From UBA5951 sp009936885 (lineage in GTDB: Bacteria > Pseudomonadota > Alphaproteobacteria > Puniceispirillales > Puniceispirillaceae): a stretch of DNA of 64,000 bases. Every line of letters starts with the position of its first letter. Within the stretch, counting starts at the first letter, position 1. Of the stretch, positions 44,610 to 53,716 are shown piece by piece. The translations under genes were made by a program, and so were the position numbers. Under the pieces are notes generated by a model. The model did no database searches and was not told the DNA's origin. It saw only the letters and a list, made by a program, of their open reading frames with translations. The DNA lies in assembly GCA_937996625.1 (NCBI GenBank), contig CALKVA010000011.1:1-64000 (forward strand), in the 5' to 3' direction.

Positions 44610-45098
44610 CTATGAAGCACCCATCTCATTAGCTCTTAGAAGCCGCGCCGCTTTATCTAATACTGCATTAACAAAAGATACATCGCTATTATAGGCATCT
44701 GCTATACTTGAAAATTCTTTAATTACCACTTTGGCGGGCGTGTGTGGGATATGTTTAAGCTCACAAATTGCCACCTGAAGAATTGTATAATCTGCTTTTG
44801 ATAATCTCTCGAGTTTCCAGCTTTCGCCTAAGGATGAAGAAATAATATCATCTATGAGCTGTTTATGTAACTCACACCCCAATACGAGTTGCTGAAAATA
44901 GGCATTATCGATTTCTTTTACTTGCATGTCATTTGCCACATCAGTAGCATAATGCATTAGAAATTCAGATATAGATGATTGCAAATCAGCACTGACAAAT
45001 AAATGCTGAAAATTCAACTGCACTGCTGCAATGCGCGCCCCACTTCTTTGACGCATTGGCATGGGATGTTTCTTTTGGCTTGATAGCATATTACTCAT
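44610..45098 (-). CDS. nusB: transcription antitermination factor NusB
   Basis: A 162-residue all-helical RNA-binding protein (RSGARIAAVQLNFQ near the start; TPAKVVIKEFSSIADAYNSD, FVNAVLDKAARLLR at the end). It pairs with NusE (S10) in rRNA antitermination. It overlaps the ribH stop by 4 nt, as in most Alphaproteobacteria. Confidence 0.95.
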   Translation of the reverse strand: MSNMLSSQKKHPMPMRQRSGARIAAVQLNFQHLFVSADLQSSISEFLMHYATDVANDMQVKEIDNAYFQQLVLGCELHKQLIDDIISSSLGESWKLERLSKADYTILQVAICELKHIPHTPAKVVIKEFSSIADAYNSDVSFVNAVLDKAARLLRANEMGAS

Positions 45099-45523
45099 TT
45101 TATGTAGCGCTCTTTTATGGAATGCATTTTAATAGCGGCGAGCGCTGCTTCGCCCCCTTTATCTTTGTCAGAGACACGCGCACGTGCCCATGCCTGCTCT
45201 TTATTCTCAACCGTAATGATTCCATTTCCAATCGCAAGATGCCTCTCACAGGAAAGCTGCATCAGCCCTCTTGCAGACTCATTACTAACAGTATCATAAT
45301 GTGACGTCTCTCCTCTTATAACACATCCAAGCGCTATAAAACCCGCATAAGAGCCTGTATGTGCAGCCATCGCAACAGCGGTTGGAATCTCTAATGCGCC
45401 AGGCACTTCAAGACGCTCATATTCGAGCTTATTTAATGCCAATTGCTGAATTGCGCCATCAACAAGGGCATCTAAAATATCATTATAAAATCTTGCTTCA
45501 ATAATAAGAAATTTTTTGCTCAT
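45095..45523 (-). CDS. ribH: 6,7-dimethyl-8-ribityllumazine synthase
   Basis: A 142-residue lumazine synthase: FLIIEARFYNDILDALVDGA, VPGALEIPTAVAMA, GCVIRGETSHYDTVSNESA and GIITVENKEQAWAR. It condenses the pyrimidinedione with dihydroxybutanone phosphate. It is followed by nusB and preceded by ribBX. Confidence 0.96.
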   Translation of the reverse strand: MSKKFLIIEARFYNDILDALVDGAIQQLALNKLEYERLEVPGALEIPTAVAMAAHTGSYAGFIALGCVIRGETSHYDTVSNESARGLMQLSCERHLAIGNGIITVENKEQAWARARVSDKDKGGEAALAAIKMHSIKERYIK

Positions 45524-45549
45524 CTCTGTCCCTTTTTAATATGGATGCC

Positions 45550-46677
45550 TTATTCTACTGAAATCGGTTCCCACCCAGAAATAGTAAGACCATATCCTTC
45601 AAGCGCAATTACATTCGGCCGTGAATTGGTTAAAAGGATCATGTCATGAATATCAAGGTCGCTCAGGATTTGGGCTCCAACGCCGTAATCCCGAAGCTCA
45701 GGGCTAACTGTTTTATCTTGCTCTACCCCAACTCTAGATGCAGCAAGATGAAATTTACTGCTGGAGTTTGCCTCTCGTAACAAGACAATAAGGCCCCTGC
45801 CTTTCTCCGCAATCATATTCATGGCCTTGTGCAATTCTCCAAATGAACGATGCTGATTTGTTTCTCCTAATACATCAACCATCATATCAAGTGCGTGCAT
45901 TCTTACCAATACAGGCTCAGAGGTTAGTAAATCACCTTTCAATAAAGCAATATGCTCTAGGCCAGTTATGTCATTACGGTAGACCATCATGCGCCAAGAC
46001 CCGCCAAAGTTTGAATTAATGACCGTTTCAGATATTCTGGATACAAGCGTCTCATTACGCCTGCGCCATGCAATTAACTCAGCGATTGCCCCGATTTTTA
46101 AATCATGTTTTTTAGCAAAAGTAACCAAGTCAGGTAATCTTGCCATACTTCCATCATCATTCATTATCTCACAGATAACCCCGCTTGCATTAGCGCTTGC
46201 AGCCTTGGCAATATCAATTACCGCCTCCGTATGCCCTGCCCTCACCAATGTGCCTCCTGCACGAGCAACTAGCGGGAAGATATGCCCTGGGGTTGTGATA
46301 TCATTAATTGTGGCATCAGGCTTGATTGCTACATTTATAGTATGGGATCTATCATGTGCAGAAATCCCTGTAGTAACCCCCTCCCTTGCTTCGATTGAGG
46401 TGGTAAACGCAGTGGAATGGCGCGATTCATTTCTCTGTTCCATAAGGCTTAAACCAAGCTCATCTGACTTCTCACGCGTGAGTGCAAGGCAGATCAAGCC
46501 TCTACCATGAGTAGCCATAAAGTTGATAGCCTCTGGCGTTGCATATTCGCCAATAACGCATAAATCACCTTCATTTTCTCTATCTTGATCATCTACAAGA
46601 ATAAACAGCCTTCCAGCTGCGGCGTCAGCTATCACATCCTCAATCGGATCAATACCTACTGCGTTTAAATCTGACAC
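45550..46677 (-). CDS. ribB: RibBX: DHBP synthase with degenerate GTP cyclohydrolase II domain
   Basis: A 375-residue protein starting at GTG. Residues ~10-205 are an intact 3,4-dihydroxy-2-butanone 4-phosphate synthase (DDQDRENEGDLCVIGEY, HGRGLICLALT, GHIFPLVARAGGTLVRAGHTEA). The C-terminal ~165 residues keep the RibA fold signature (LRDYGVGAQILSDL, LLTNSRPNVIALEGYGL) but lack the three zinc cysteines and contain no Cys at all. It should make DHBP only; a separate ribA must supply the first pyrimidine step. It follows ribE and precedes ribH. Confidence 0.92.
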   Translation of the reverse strand: MSDLNAVGIDPIEDVIADAAAGRLFILVDDQDRENEGDLCVIGEYATPEAINFMATHGRGLICLALTREKSDELGLSLMEQRNESRHSTAFTTSIEAREGVTTGISAHDRSHTINVAIKPDATINDITTPGHIFPLVARAGGTLVRAGHTEAVIDIAKAASANASGVICEIMNDDGSMARLPDLVTFAKKHDLKIGAIAELIAWRRRNETLVSRISETVINSNFGGSWRMMVYRNDITGLEHIALLKGDLLTSEPVLVRMHALDMMVDVLGETNQHRSFGELHKAMNMIAEKGRGLIVLLREANSSSKFHLAASRVGVEQDKTVSPELRDYGVGAQILSDLDIHDMILLTNSRPNVIALEGYGLTISGWEPISVE

Positions 46678-46680
46678 AAT

Positions 46681-46706
46681 TTAATTCCTTTGGTTAATTC
46701 CTTTGG
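46681..46706. repeat. 13-bp tandem duplication including the ribBX Shine-Dalgarno
   Basis: Units 46681-46693 and 46694-46706 are identical, and part of a third unit follows. On the minus strand each carries AAAGGA; the nearer copy is correctly spaced from the GTG at 46677. Confidence 0.9.
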
Positions 46707-46753
46707 TTAGTTCCATAAGTATATTAAAATGAGGTGTTAGCTCTATGGTTTTA

Positions 46754-47347
46754 TTAGTTTTTTTGGGTTTCAAGCATCCTTGCAACATAGCGAGCTAACA
46801 TATCAATTTCAAGGTTTACTGTATCACCAACCATACGATTTCCAAGAGTTGTTTCCTGCCAGGTGTGTGCAATAATATTTACATCAAAGCTGTTCTTCGC
46901 TACGGAATTTACGGTTAATGATATTCCATCAATACTAACAGAACCTTTACTTGCAATTAGACCATTTACAGTATCATCTATTTCAAAGCGAATTTGATGG
47001 GAATCTTTTTCAGGTTTGATATCTGTAATAGTTGCAATACCATCCACATGCCCAGATACGATATGGCCACCAAGCTCATCCCCCATTCGAAGCGCTCTCT
47101 CCAGATTGATTTTTGTTCCAATTTGCCAACTTTGCAGCGTGGTAACGGATAATGTTTCCATTGAAGCGGCCACGTCAAAATAATTATCGTCTCGTTCAAT
47201 AACGGTCAGGCAGATGCCTGAACAAGCGACAGACGCGCCAATCGTAATTTCGGTTTTTTCCCAATTGGTTTTGATTCTCAAGCGCCAATCCCCTTGCTTA
47301 TCCAAGGATACTAACTCACCAATATCTGTAATGATGCCTGTAAACAT
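46754..47347 (-). CDS. ribE: riboflavin synthase alpha chain
   Basis: A 197-residue protein with two lumazine-binding repeats (MFTGIITDIGELVSL; second repeat LGGHIVSGHVDGIATI). It dismutates 6,7-dimethyl-8-ribityllumazine to riboflavin. It lies 9 nt after ribD; ribBX follows. Confidence 0.95.
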   Translation of the reverse strand: MFTGIITDIGELVSLDKQGDWRLRIKTNWEKTEITIGASVACSGICLTVIERDDNYFDVAASMETLSVTTLQSWQIGTKINLERALRMGDELGGHIVSGHVDGIATITDIKPEKDSHQIRFEIDDTVNGLIASKGSVSIDGISLTVNSVAKNSFDVNIIAHTWQETTLGNRMVGDTVNLEIDMLARYVARMLETQKN

Positions 47348-47356
47348 TCTGAATTT

Positions 47357-48493
47357 CTATTTTTTCCAAATTTTAACACTATCTTCAGCAAGATTAAATT
47401 GCTTAGATACTACATAAGGCGGTGGTGGCGAAAATACTACCGATTGTTCTGTATTTACAATAGATAATCCAATTTCCATTTTCAGTGGGCTGATTATTTG
47501 TATAAATTCGTCAGCAAGCTTAGCCGACAAAACAGCTTCTAATAATCGCGGTCCAGCCTCGACTAATAGGTGACCCTGACCCTGTTGGAGTAAAGCTTTT
47601 AAAATAGACTCTAACCTGTAATTTTCATTCATAATTACCAGCTGAATATTATCTTTTTTTTGCCTTTGATACACCCAATGTGTGGGGTCTGGTTTGTTTT
47701 GACAAACGATGATTAATGGATGTATATCACTTGTTTGTACAAGCAAACTTTTTTCTAAAAGCTCAAAATCTCTGTCTAGCACTATCCGTGTTGTTGGATG
47801 TTTAAACCCTTCAATTCTAGCTGTTAGGCGCGGGTTATCCACAAGCGCTGTTTTCTGGCTAATCAATACAGCATCTACTCTGCTTCTCAAATCATGTACA
47901 TATGCAGACGAAACCTGATTTGATATTTGGCCTCCCTTTCCTCTTGCCTTACTCACAAAGCCATCAAGACTATGTGCTATTTTCACCGTAATATAAGGCA
48001 TTGCGTTTAAGGCAGGCTCCAGACCATCTAGCGTTAATTTTTTTCTTGCCAAGAAAGAGGGTATAGTATCAGCAACTTCCCTACCCAACACATTAATTTC
48101 AACGCAAATGCCAGCTTGTCTTAGCTGCTCTATACCCTGACCATTCACGCGGGTATCGGGGTCAATAATGCCTACAACCACTCTTTTAATGCCAGCTTCG
48201 ATAATAGCGATTGAGCATGGCATTGTTTTTCCAAAATGAGAACAAGGCTCTAACGTAACATATAAGGTAGCTTGATTAGCGTTAGTTCCTGCTTTTTCTA
48301 ATGCTACCTGTTCAGCATGCGGGCGCCCGCCTGCTTGTGTATTTCCAGAAGCACACAGATTACCATCCGCATCAATAATAACACAGCCAACATTTGGATT
48401 TTCTGAGGTAAGCCCCTGAGCTTTATTGCTTAATGCGATAGCACATCTCATCCAGTGAGCATCGATCGCATCCAATGATGAAGCCTGTTTCAC
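47357..48493 (-). CDS. ribD: bifunctional riboflavin deaminase-reductase RibD
   Basis: A 378-residue protein. The N-terminal deaminase zinc site is HAEQVAL and LEPCSHFGKTMPC; the C-terminal half is the DHFR-like reductase (PYITVKIAHSLDGFVS, RLTARIEG). It carries out two steps of riboflavin pyrimidine processing. Its start overlaps the nrdR end by 4 nt. Confidence 0.95.
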   Translation of the reverse strand: MKQASSLDAIDAHWMRCAIALSNKAQGLTSENPNVGCVIIDADGNLCASGNTQAGGRPHAEQVALEKAGTNANQATLYVTLEPCSHFGKTMPCSIAIIEAGIKRVVVGIIDPDTRVNGQGIEQLRQAGICVEINVLGREVADTIPSFLARKKLTLDGLEPALNAMPYITVKIAHSLDGFVSKARGKGGQISNQVSSAYVHDLRSRVDAVLISQKTALVDNPRLTARIEGFKHPTTRIVLDRDFELLEKSLLVQTSDIHPLIIVCQNKPDPTHWVYQRQKKDNIQLVIMNENYRLESILKALLQQGQGHLLVEAGPRLLEAVLSAKLADEFIQIISPLKMEIGLSIVNTEQSVVFSPPPPYVVSKQFNLAEDSVKIWKK

Positions 48494-48948
48494 TTTTGAA
48501 GCTCATTCACAAATTCTTCAAAATCTTGAGGATCTGCGAAATTGCGATAAACAGATGCGTATCTAACATATCCTACCTTATCAAGTTTGGACAAGGCCTT
48601 CATAACAAGCGAGCCTATATACTCAGACGCAACATCAGGCTCACCCGTGGATTCAAGTTTTTTTACTATCTCATTGATTTCTTGATCTATTCTATCAGGT
48701 TCAATATCTCTTTTGCGTAACGCAATTTTGAATGATTTTGCCAATTTGTCTCTGTCAAATAATGCTTTGCTGCCATCTCTTTTAATGACAGAAACTTCAC
48801 GCAATTGCACCCGCTCGAAGGTTGTAAAACGCGCATCGCAACTATTACATTGCCGGCGCCTTCTAATCGCGGTTCCATCTTCTGATGGGCGAGAATCCTT
48901 TACTTGCGTATCTTCTGATTTACAAAATGGACATAACATCTCAAACAA
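48490..48948 (-). CDS. nrdR: transcriptional repressor NrdR
   Basis: A 152-residue repressor of ribonucleotide reductase genes. The N-terminal zinc ribbon has CPFCKSED and CNSCDARFTTFERV; the ATP-cone follows (VIKRDGSKALFDRDKL). It senses dATP/ATP. It lies between glyA and ribD, a typical alphaproteobacterial location. Confidence 0.96.
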   Translation of the reverse strand: MFEMLCPFCKSEDTQVKDSRPSEDGTAIRRRRQCNSCDARFTTFERVQLREVSVIKRDGSKALFDRDKLAKSFKIALRKRDIEPDRIDQEINEIVKKLESTGEPDVASEYIGSLVMKALSKLDKVGYVRYASVYRNFADPQDFEEFVNELQK

Positions 48949-48996
48949 CCCTGCATTAAATTTATTATCTAGGAGACTTTAGCGCTAACCATCCCC

Positions 48997-50271
48997 TCAA
49001 TAAATTGGAAAGCGTTGACACAATTCCAAGATCTGTGCTCTTGCTTGCTTTTCAGCAACCGAATTATCAGATTTATTAGAAGCTAAGCCATCTAATACAT
49101 CCCCGATAATATGCCCCACCTGTTCAAATTCAGATAGACCAAACCCCCGCGTGGTACCAGCAGGTGTGCCAAGCCTAACACCAGACGTTACCATTGGTTT
49201 TTCAGGGTCAAATGGAACACCATTTTTATTACAAGTTATTCCTGCAGCTTCTAAACTGACTTCGGTTATATTGCCCGTAAGGGCCTTCGGCCTTAGATCA
49301 ACAAGCACGAGATGGGTATCTGTTCCATCAGAGACAAGGTCAAGGCCACGCTCCTTTAAAACCTCACCCAACCTGATAGCGTTATTTATAACAGATTGAA
49401 TATACGTCTTAAATTCAGGCTCTAATGCTTCTTTGAAGCCAACTGCTTTGCCAGCAATAGCATGCATCAAAGGACCGCCTTGCAAGCCTGGAAATACAGC
49501 GGAATTAATTTTCTTACCAAGTTCCACATTATCAGTTAAAATAATGCCGCCTCGACCCGCTCTCAATGTTTTATGAGTTGTGGAGGTTACGATATCTGCA
49601 TATGGAACCGGGCTTGGATGCAGACCAGTTGCTACTAATCCAGATATATGAGCCATATCAACCATCAAAAGTGCGCTTACTTCGTCTGCAATTTCACGGA
49701 ATTTAGAAAAATCAATTTGCCTTGGATAGGCTGATGCACCTGCCAATATCATTTTTGGCTTATGTTCTTTTGCTAAATCTCGAACTTCGTCAAAATCAAT
49801 TAAACCTGTTTGACGGCTTACCCCATATTGAACCGCGTTAAACCACTTGCCTGAAAGATTTGGAGCACTTCCATGTGTAAGATGCCCGCCAGAGGCAAGA
49901 GACATCCCCAACACGGTATCATTTGGGGATAATAATGCCAGAAAGACAGCCTGATTTGCTTGCGCGCCTGAATGTGGCTGCACGTTAACAAACTCACAAT
50001 TAAATAATTTCTTGGCACGTTCAATGGCTAATGTCTCAACAACATCTACATACTCACAGCCACCATAATAGCGTCTACCAGAATATCCTTCTGCATATTT
50101 ATTTGTTAATACAGAACCTTGCGCTTGCAACACAGCTGAAGAAACAATATTTTCTGACGCTATCATTTCTATTTGGTCTTGCTGGCGCACCAACTCATGT
50201 TCGATAGCTTCAGCAACTTCTGGATCGCCAATTGCCAGAGTATCAATAAACATTTTTTTATCCTGATGCAT
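48997..50271 (-). CDS. glyA: serine hydroxymethyltransferase
   Basis: A 424-residue PLP enzyme interconverting serine and glycine with tetrahydrofolate. The PLP lysine is in VTSTTHKTLRAGRGG; other signatures are NKYAEGYSGRRYYGGCEYVD and HSGAQANQAVF. It follows rpiB by 10 nt. Confidence 0.97.
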   Translation of the reverse strand: MHQDKKMFIDTLAIGDPEVAEAIEHELVRQQDQIEMIASENIVSSAVLQAQGSVLTNKYAEGYSGRRYYGGCEYVDVVETLAIERAKKLFNCEFVNVQPHSGAQANQAVFLALLSPNDTVLGMSLASGGHLTHGSAPNLSGKWFNAVQYGVSRQTGLIDFDEVRDLAKEHKPKMILAGASAYPRQIDFSKFREIADEVSALLMVDMAHISGLVATGLHPSPVPYADIVTSTTHKTLRAGRGGIILTDNVELGKKINSAVFPGLQGGPLMHAIAGKAVGFKEALEPEFKTYIQSVINNAIRLGEVLKERGLDLVSDGTDTHLVLVDLRPKALTGNITEVSLEAAGITCNKNGVPFDPEKPMVTSGVRLGTPAGTTRGFGLSEFEQVGHIIGDVLDGLASNKSDNSVAEKQARAQILELCQRFPIY

Positions 50272-50281
50272 ATTATTTCTC

Positions 50282-50737
50282 CTATGGTGTTAATAAGCCA
50301 GATGGATTGCTAAGTTTTTCCACACGCCTTTGGTGACGCCCTCCAGCAAAGACTGTGTCAAGAAATACATCAACACAAGATATTGCTGTCAATTCTCCGA
50401 TTAAACGTTCACCGAGGACAATAACATTTGCATTATTATGCTCGCGGCACAACCTTGCCGAAGTTTCATCATGCACTAATGCCGCTCTTACCCACTCATA
50501 TCGATTAACAGCAATAGACATTCCAATACCAGATCCGCAAATCAAAATACCCATTCCATCATTTGAGCGCATTAAACGCGCCAATTTAGCAGCATAATCA
50601 GGATAATCAACAGAAGTACTATCTGCTTTAGGACCCAGATCTGTTGCTGTCATGCCATTAGCGGTAAGGTGTGATATCAAAGTCGATTTTAGCCTTATGC
50701 CGCCATGGTCACTTGCGATTAATATTTCGATAGCCAA
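50282..50737 (-). CDS. rpiB: ribose-5-phosphate isomerase B
   Basis: A 151-residue RpiB/LacAB-fold isomerase: IASDHGGIRLKSTL at the start and the catalytic GILICGSGIGMSIAVNR with Cys, then REHNNANVIVLGER. It interconverts ribose-5-P and ribulose-5-P. It probably begins the rpiB-glyA-nrdR-rib-nusB transcript. Confidence 0.95.
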   Translation of the reverse strand: MAIEILIASDHGGIRLKSTLISHLTANGMTATDLGPKADSTSVDYPDYAAKLARLMRSNDGMGILICGSGIGMSIAVNRYEWVRAALVHDETSARLCREHNNANVIVLGERLIGELTAISCVDVFLDTVFAGGRHQRRVEKLSNPSGLLTP

Positions 50738-50984
50738 GTTATTACCTTATGTTCGAAGTTATTTTAAAAAATCAGAAAAATAACTATCTTTTTTTGATGC
50801 GGTTTAAGAATATGTTTAAAAAACATCTTATCAGATGTAAATTAATTTTTATTTCACCATACAATAATTAAACCTATTTTTTTTCGTGACAGTTTCATGT
50901 CATTATTTTATTCTTTTATTATCGGTTCAATGTGAAAAGTGGGGCCGAGTTTAGGGAGAAAATAACGCCATATTTTGTGGCGCG

Positions 50985-51016
50985 AAAAAAACAAGGCACA
51001 TTGCCTTGTTTTTTTT
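50985..51016. terminator. strong bidirectional rho-independent terminator
   Basis: A 14-bp perfect stem (seven A:T pairs then CAAGGCA / TGCCTTG) with a 3-nt loop and flanking A and T tracts. It overlaps the stop region of the DUF1467 gene and would end the nuo-birA-coaX-rnj-DUF1467 minus-strand transcript; it works equally well on the plus strand. The 240 nt to its left, up to rpiB, show nothing else. Confidence 0.85.
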
Positions 51017-51245
51017 ATCTAAACGCAAAGATCTCCGATTCGATTACCAACTTAACAACTATAAACAAAATGGCGGATATAATCGTGGTGGCGATTATTT
51101 TTTTAAGCATTTCAGGGTTTGCGGGCGCAGATGTTGCGTGACCTTTTTCAGGAATTTCTGGCGGAGCACTGCCAAAAGGAAGCACCATCAGAAAAACCCA
51201 CCACCACAGTAATATATAAACAACAATTGATGAAACGATATCCAA
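51015..51245 (-). CDS. DUF1467 family membrane protein
   Basis: A 76-residue protein with two transmembrane helices (YILLWWWVFLMVLPFG and the C-terminal IIATTIISAILFIVVKLVI) joined by an Ala/Pro-rich loop. It matches the alphaproteobacterial DUF1467 family, commonly found downstream of rnj in this order. Function unknown. Confidence 0.85.
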   Translation of the reverse strand: MDIVSSIVVYILLWWWVFLMVLPFGSAPPEIPEKGHATSAPANPEMLKKIIATTIISAILFIVVKLVIESEIFAFR

Positions 51246-51265
51246 TAAAAATAATCCTTTTGTAG

Positions 51266-52927
51266 CTATCCGGCGATACGAATTACGTGCATATGCACTT
51301 TTGGTCTAATACGAAATCTAGATTTAGTAGCACTTTTCACTTTACCAATTAACATCGTTTCAATCGCGCTATCATCTATCAATATTTTTGTGTTTGCCTT
51401 TTCCATTTGCGTATCAACCAACATACTAATGTCAGCTAAATAGTCGCTCTCTTCTTCTATAATGCAAACGCCATCCTGACTTACTGCTGGTGCCTGCATG
51501 AGCCCGCCCATTTGATCCAACAAAATGGATACACTAACAGAGCCATTCCATAGCATCTGCCTTCTTGATCTCAACATATCTGATTGTAAATCAACCACAT
51601 TACCTGATTCATGGGTAAATTGAGATACTTGTATGCTATCAACTTTATTCGCGTTACTGCTAGAAAATTTAATTACGTCTCCATTTTCCGGAATAAGTGT
51701 TTGGGAGACTTGGCACGATACAGCTAACTTTGCATGAGCTTCTAAGTGCCTTGCTGTTCCATGCACTGGAATGGCAATTTTTGGGCGAACCCAATTATAT
51801 AAATCGATTAATTCATCTCTTGCAGGATGTCCAGAGACATGAACAGGAGCGTCCTCATCAGTAACAATTTTTATTTTTTGCCGCAGAAGTTGATTTTGAA
51901 CTTTGGCAATGGCGTTTTCATTCCCAGGAATCTGACGAGATGAATAAATAACCGTATCACCGCTATTCAGTTTAATATTTTCATGCATACCATTGGCAAT
52001 TTTCGCAAGGGCGGCTCTTGCCTCACCTTGTGAGCCTGTACAAATAATAACAAGATTCTCCCTTGGCATTAACCCCGCATCTGCCTCTGATACAAAATCT
52101 GGCAAATCTTTAAGATATCCTGTATCCCTTGCAGCTGAAATAGCACGGTGAAGTGCGCGTCCAACCACGCACACATGGCGGTTATTTGCTTTTGCAGCTG
52201 CAACGATGGAGTCTATGCGAGCCACATTACTTGCAAAACAAGTAATAGCTACAGTCTGTTGTGCATTTGCGATTACATCTGTTAATCCTTTCCGCGCAAC
52301 GGCCTCTGATGGGGTTCTGCCAGCCACCATTGCATTGGTTGAATCACCGATAAGCGCAATAACACCCTCATCCCCAATTTGCTTTAATCTAGCAACATCT
52401 GTCTTGCCCCCTAGCATTGGGGTTTCATCAAGCTTCCAGTCTCCTGTATGGAGTATCTGGCCTTTGTCTGTCTTGATTATAAGTGCAGCCGGGTCAGGTA
52501 TCGAATGCGATAATGCAACAAATTCAACTGTTAAAGCGCCAAAGTTATAATCGACATTATACTTTATTTCATGCAAAGGAATTTTTTCAGGTAATTTTGC
52601 TTCTGCTAATTTGCGGCGTAACAAAGCAAGCGTAAAGGCAGTTCCATAGATTGGTACCTGTAATTTATCCCACAAATAAGGGATAGCGCCAAAATGATCT
52701 TCGTGCGCGTGGGTTAGAATGATACCCCGCAGATTTACTTTCTGCTCTTCAGCAAACCGAATATCAGGCAATATAATATCTACCCCAGGGGTAGTCTCAT
52801 CACTAAAACTAATTCCAAGATCAATCATCAACCAATCAGATTTATAATGATACAAATTTACATTCATTCCAATTTCGCCAGCCCCCCCTAGCGGAACAAA
52901 AATAAGCTCGTCTTTTAAAAAATTCAT
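51266..52927 (-). CDS. rnj: ribonuclease J
   Basis: A 553-residue MBL/beta-CASP RNase. The metal site is LTHAHEDHFGAIPYL; the beta-CASP part includes FASNVARIDSIVAAA and VHVSGHPARDELIDL; a C-terminal domain completes it. It performs 5'-3' exonuclease and endonuclease RNA decay and maturation. It is encoded directly after coaX (1-nt spacing), the usual alphaproteobacterial order. Confidence 0.95.
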   Translation of the reverse strand: MNFLKDELIFVPLGGAGEIGMNVNLYHYKSDWLMIDLGISFSDETTPGVDIILPDIRFAEEQKVNLRGIILTHAHEDHFGAIPYLWDKLQVPIYGTAFTLALLRRKLAEAKLPEKIPLHEIKYNVDYNFGALTVEFVALSHSIPDPAALIIKTDKGQILHTGDWKLDETPMLGGKTDVARLKQIGDEGVIALIGDSTNAMVAGRTPSEAVARKGLTDVIANAQQTVAITCFASNVARIDSIVAAAKANNRHVCVVGRALHRAISAARDTGYLKDLPDFVSEADAGLMPRENLVIICTGSQGEARAALAKIANGMHENIKLNSGDTVIYSSRQIPGNENAIAKVQNQLLRQKIKIVTDEDAPVHVSGHPARDELIDLYNWVRPKIAIPVHGTARHLEAHAKLAVSCQVSQTLIPENGDVIKFSSSNANKVDSIQVSQFTHESGNVVDLQSDMLRSRRQMLWNGSVSVSILLDQMGGLMQAPAVSQDGVCIIEEESDYLADISMLVDTQMEKANTKILIDDSAIETMLIGKVKSATKSRFRIRPKVHMHVIRIAG

Positions 52928-53716
52928 CTATTTATATCCATTAATTTTGGCGATTTGATACAAACCTAATAAGGTCAAATTTGGTTCCTGTTGTTTAATT
53001 AGATCACAGTATGGCAAATACAATGATGCCAGCCCGCCAGTTGCTATGATTTCAAAATCACTTTCTGATTCGCCTCTTATTTTATGAATAATACCTTCAA
53101 TTAGTCCAACATATCCCCATATTATCCCTGACCACATTGCATCTTGTGTGTTTGTGCCTATCACTTTGAGATGCATTGGTCGAACATTCAGATTTATATC
53201 AGGGAGTTTTGATGCCGCATTGCTGAGCGCTTTCACAGATAAATTAACGCCAGGCGCAATAATCCCCCCTTTATAAACAGCCCTGCCAGCACTCATCTTA
53301 ACAACATCAAACGTAGTAGCAGTCCCAAAATCTACAATAATAACATCTGACTTGGTTAAGGATGAGCCTGCAACTGCATTTACAATTCTATCTGCACCAA
53401 CCTGAGATGGATCTGGTACATCAATATCAATTGGCAAAATTATTGATGGGTTTGCAATAGAGCGAAATGGAATTGCAATGGAATGTTCCAAATAATCAAA
53501 ACAATGCGTTGCCTCTATCACAACCGAAGCAATAATAACGTCTGTTATGTCAGGTAGCCTTAAGCCAAAATGTGCCAATTGTTCCAAGAACGAGGATAAA
53601 AAACGCTCCTTATTAATCGTATCAGAGGTTTGAGCCCGCCAGCTATAACGTAAATCAGAATGATTAAATATGCCAAAAACAACATGTGTGTTTCCGCAAT
53701 CAATTGCGAGAAGCAT
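52928..53716 (-). CDS. coaX: type III pantothenate kinase
   Basis: A 262-residue ASKHA kinase making phosphopantothenate. The phosphate motif 1 is LAIDCGNTHVVFGIF; GADRIVNAVAG and DFGTATTFDVV are the further motifs. It overlaps birA by 17 nt. Confidence 0.95.
   Translation of the reverse strand: MLLAIDCGNTHVVFGIFNHSDLRYSWRAQTSDTINKERFLSSFLEQLAHFGLRLPDITDVIIASVVIEATHCFDYLEHSIAIPFRSIANPSIILPIDIDVPDPSQVGADRIVNAVAGSSLTKSDVIIVDFGTATTFDVVKMSAGRAVYKGGIIAPGVNLSVKALSNAASKLPDINLNVRPMHLKVIGTNTQDAMWSGIIWGYVGLIEGIIHKIRGESESDFEIIATGGLASLYLPYCDLIKQQEPNLTLLGLYQIAKINGYK

Noticed and set aside
46678..46753. Possible FMN riboswitch in front of ribBX
   Set aside because: The spacer is short and lacks the conserved RFN-element sequences; only the duplicated ribosome site is present.
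50932..51141. Plus-strand ORF of 69 codons between rpiB and the DUF1467 gene
   Set aside because: It runs through the strong terminator hairpin and is antisense to DUF1467; its peptide is explained by the hairpin and the complementary strand.
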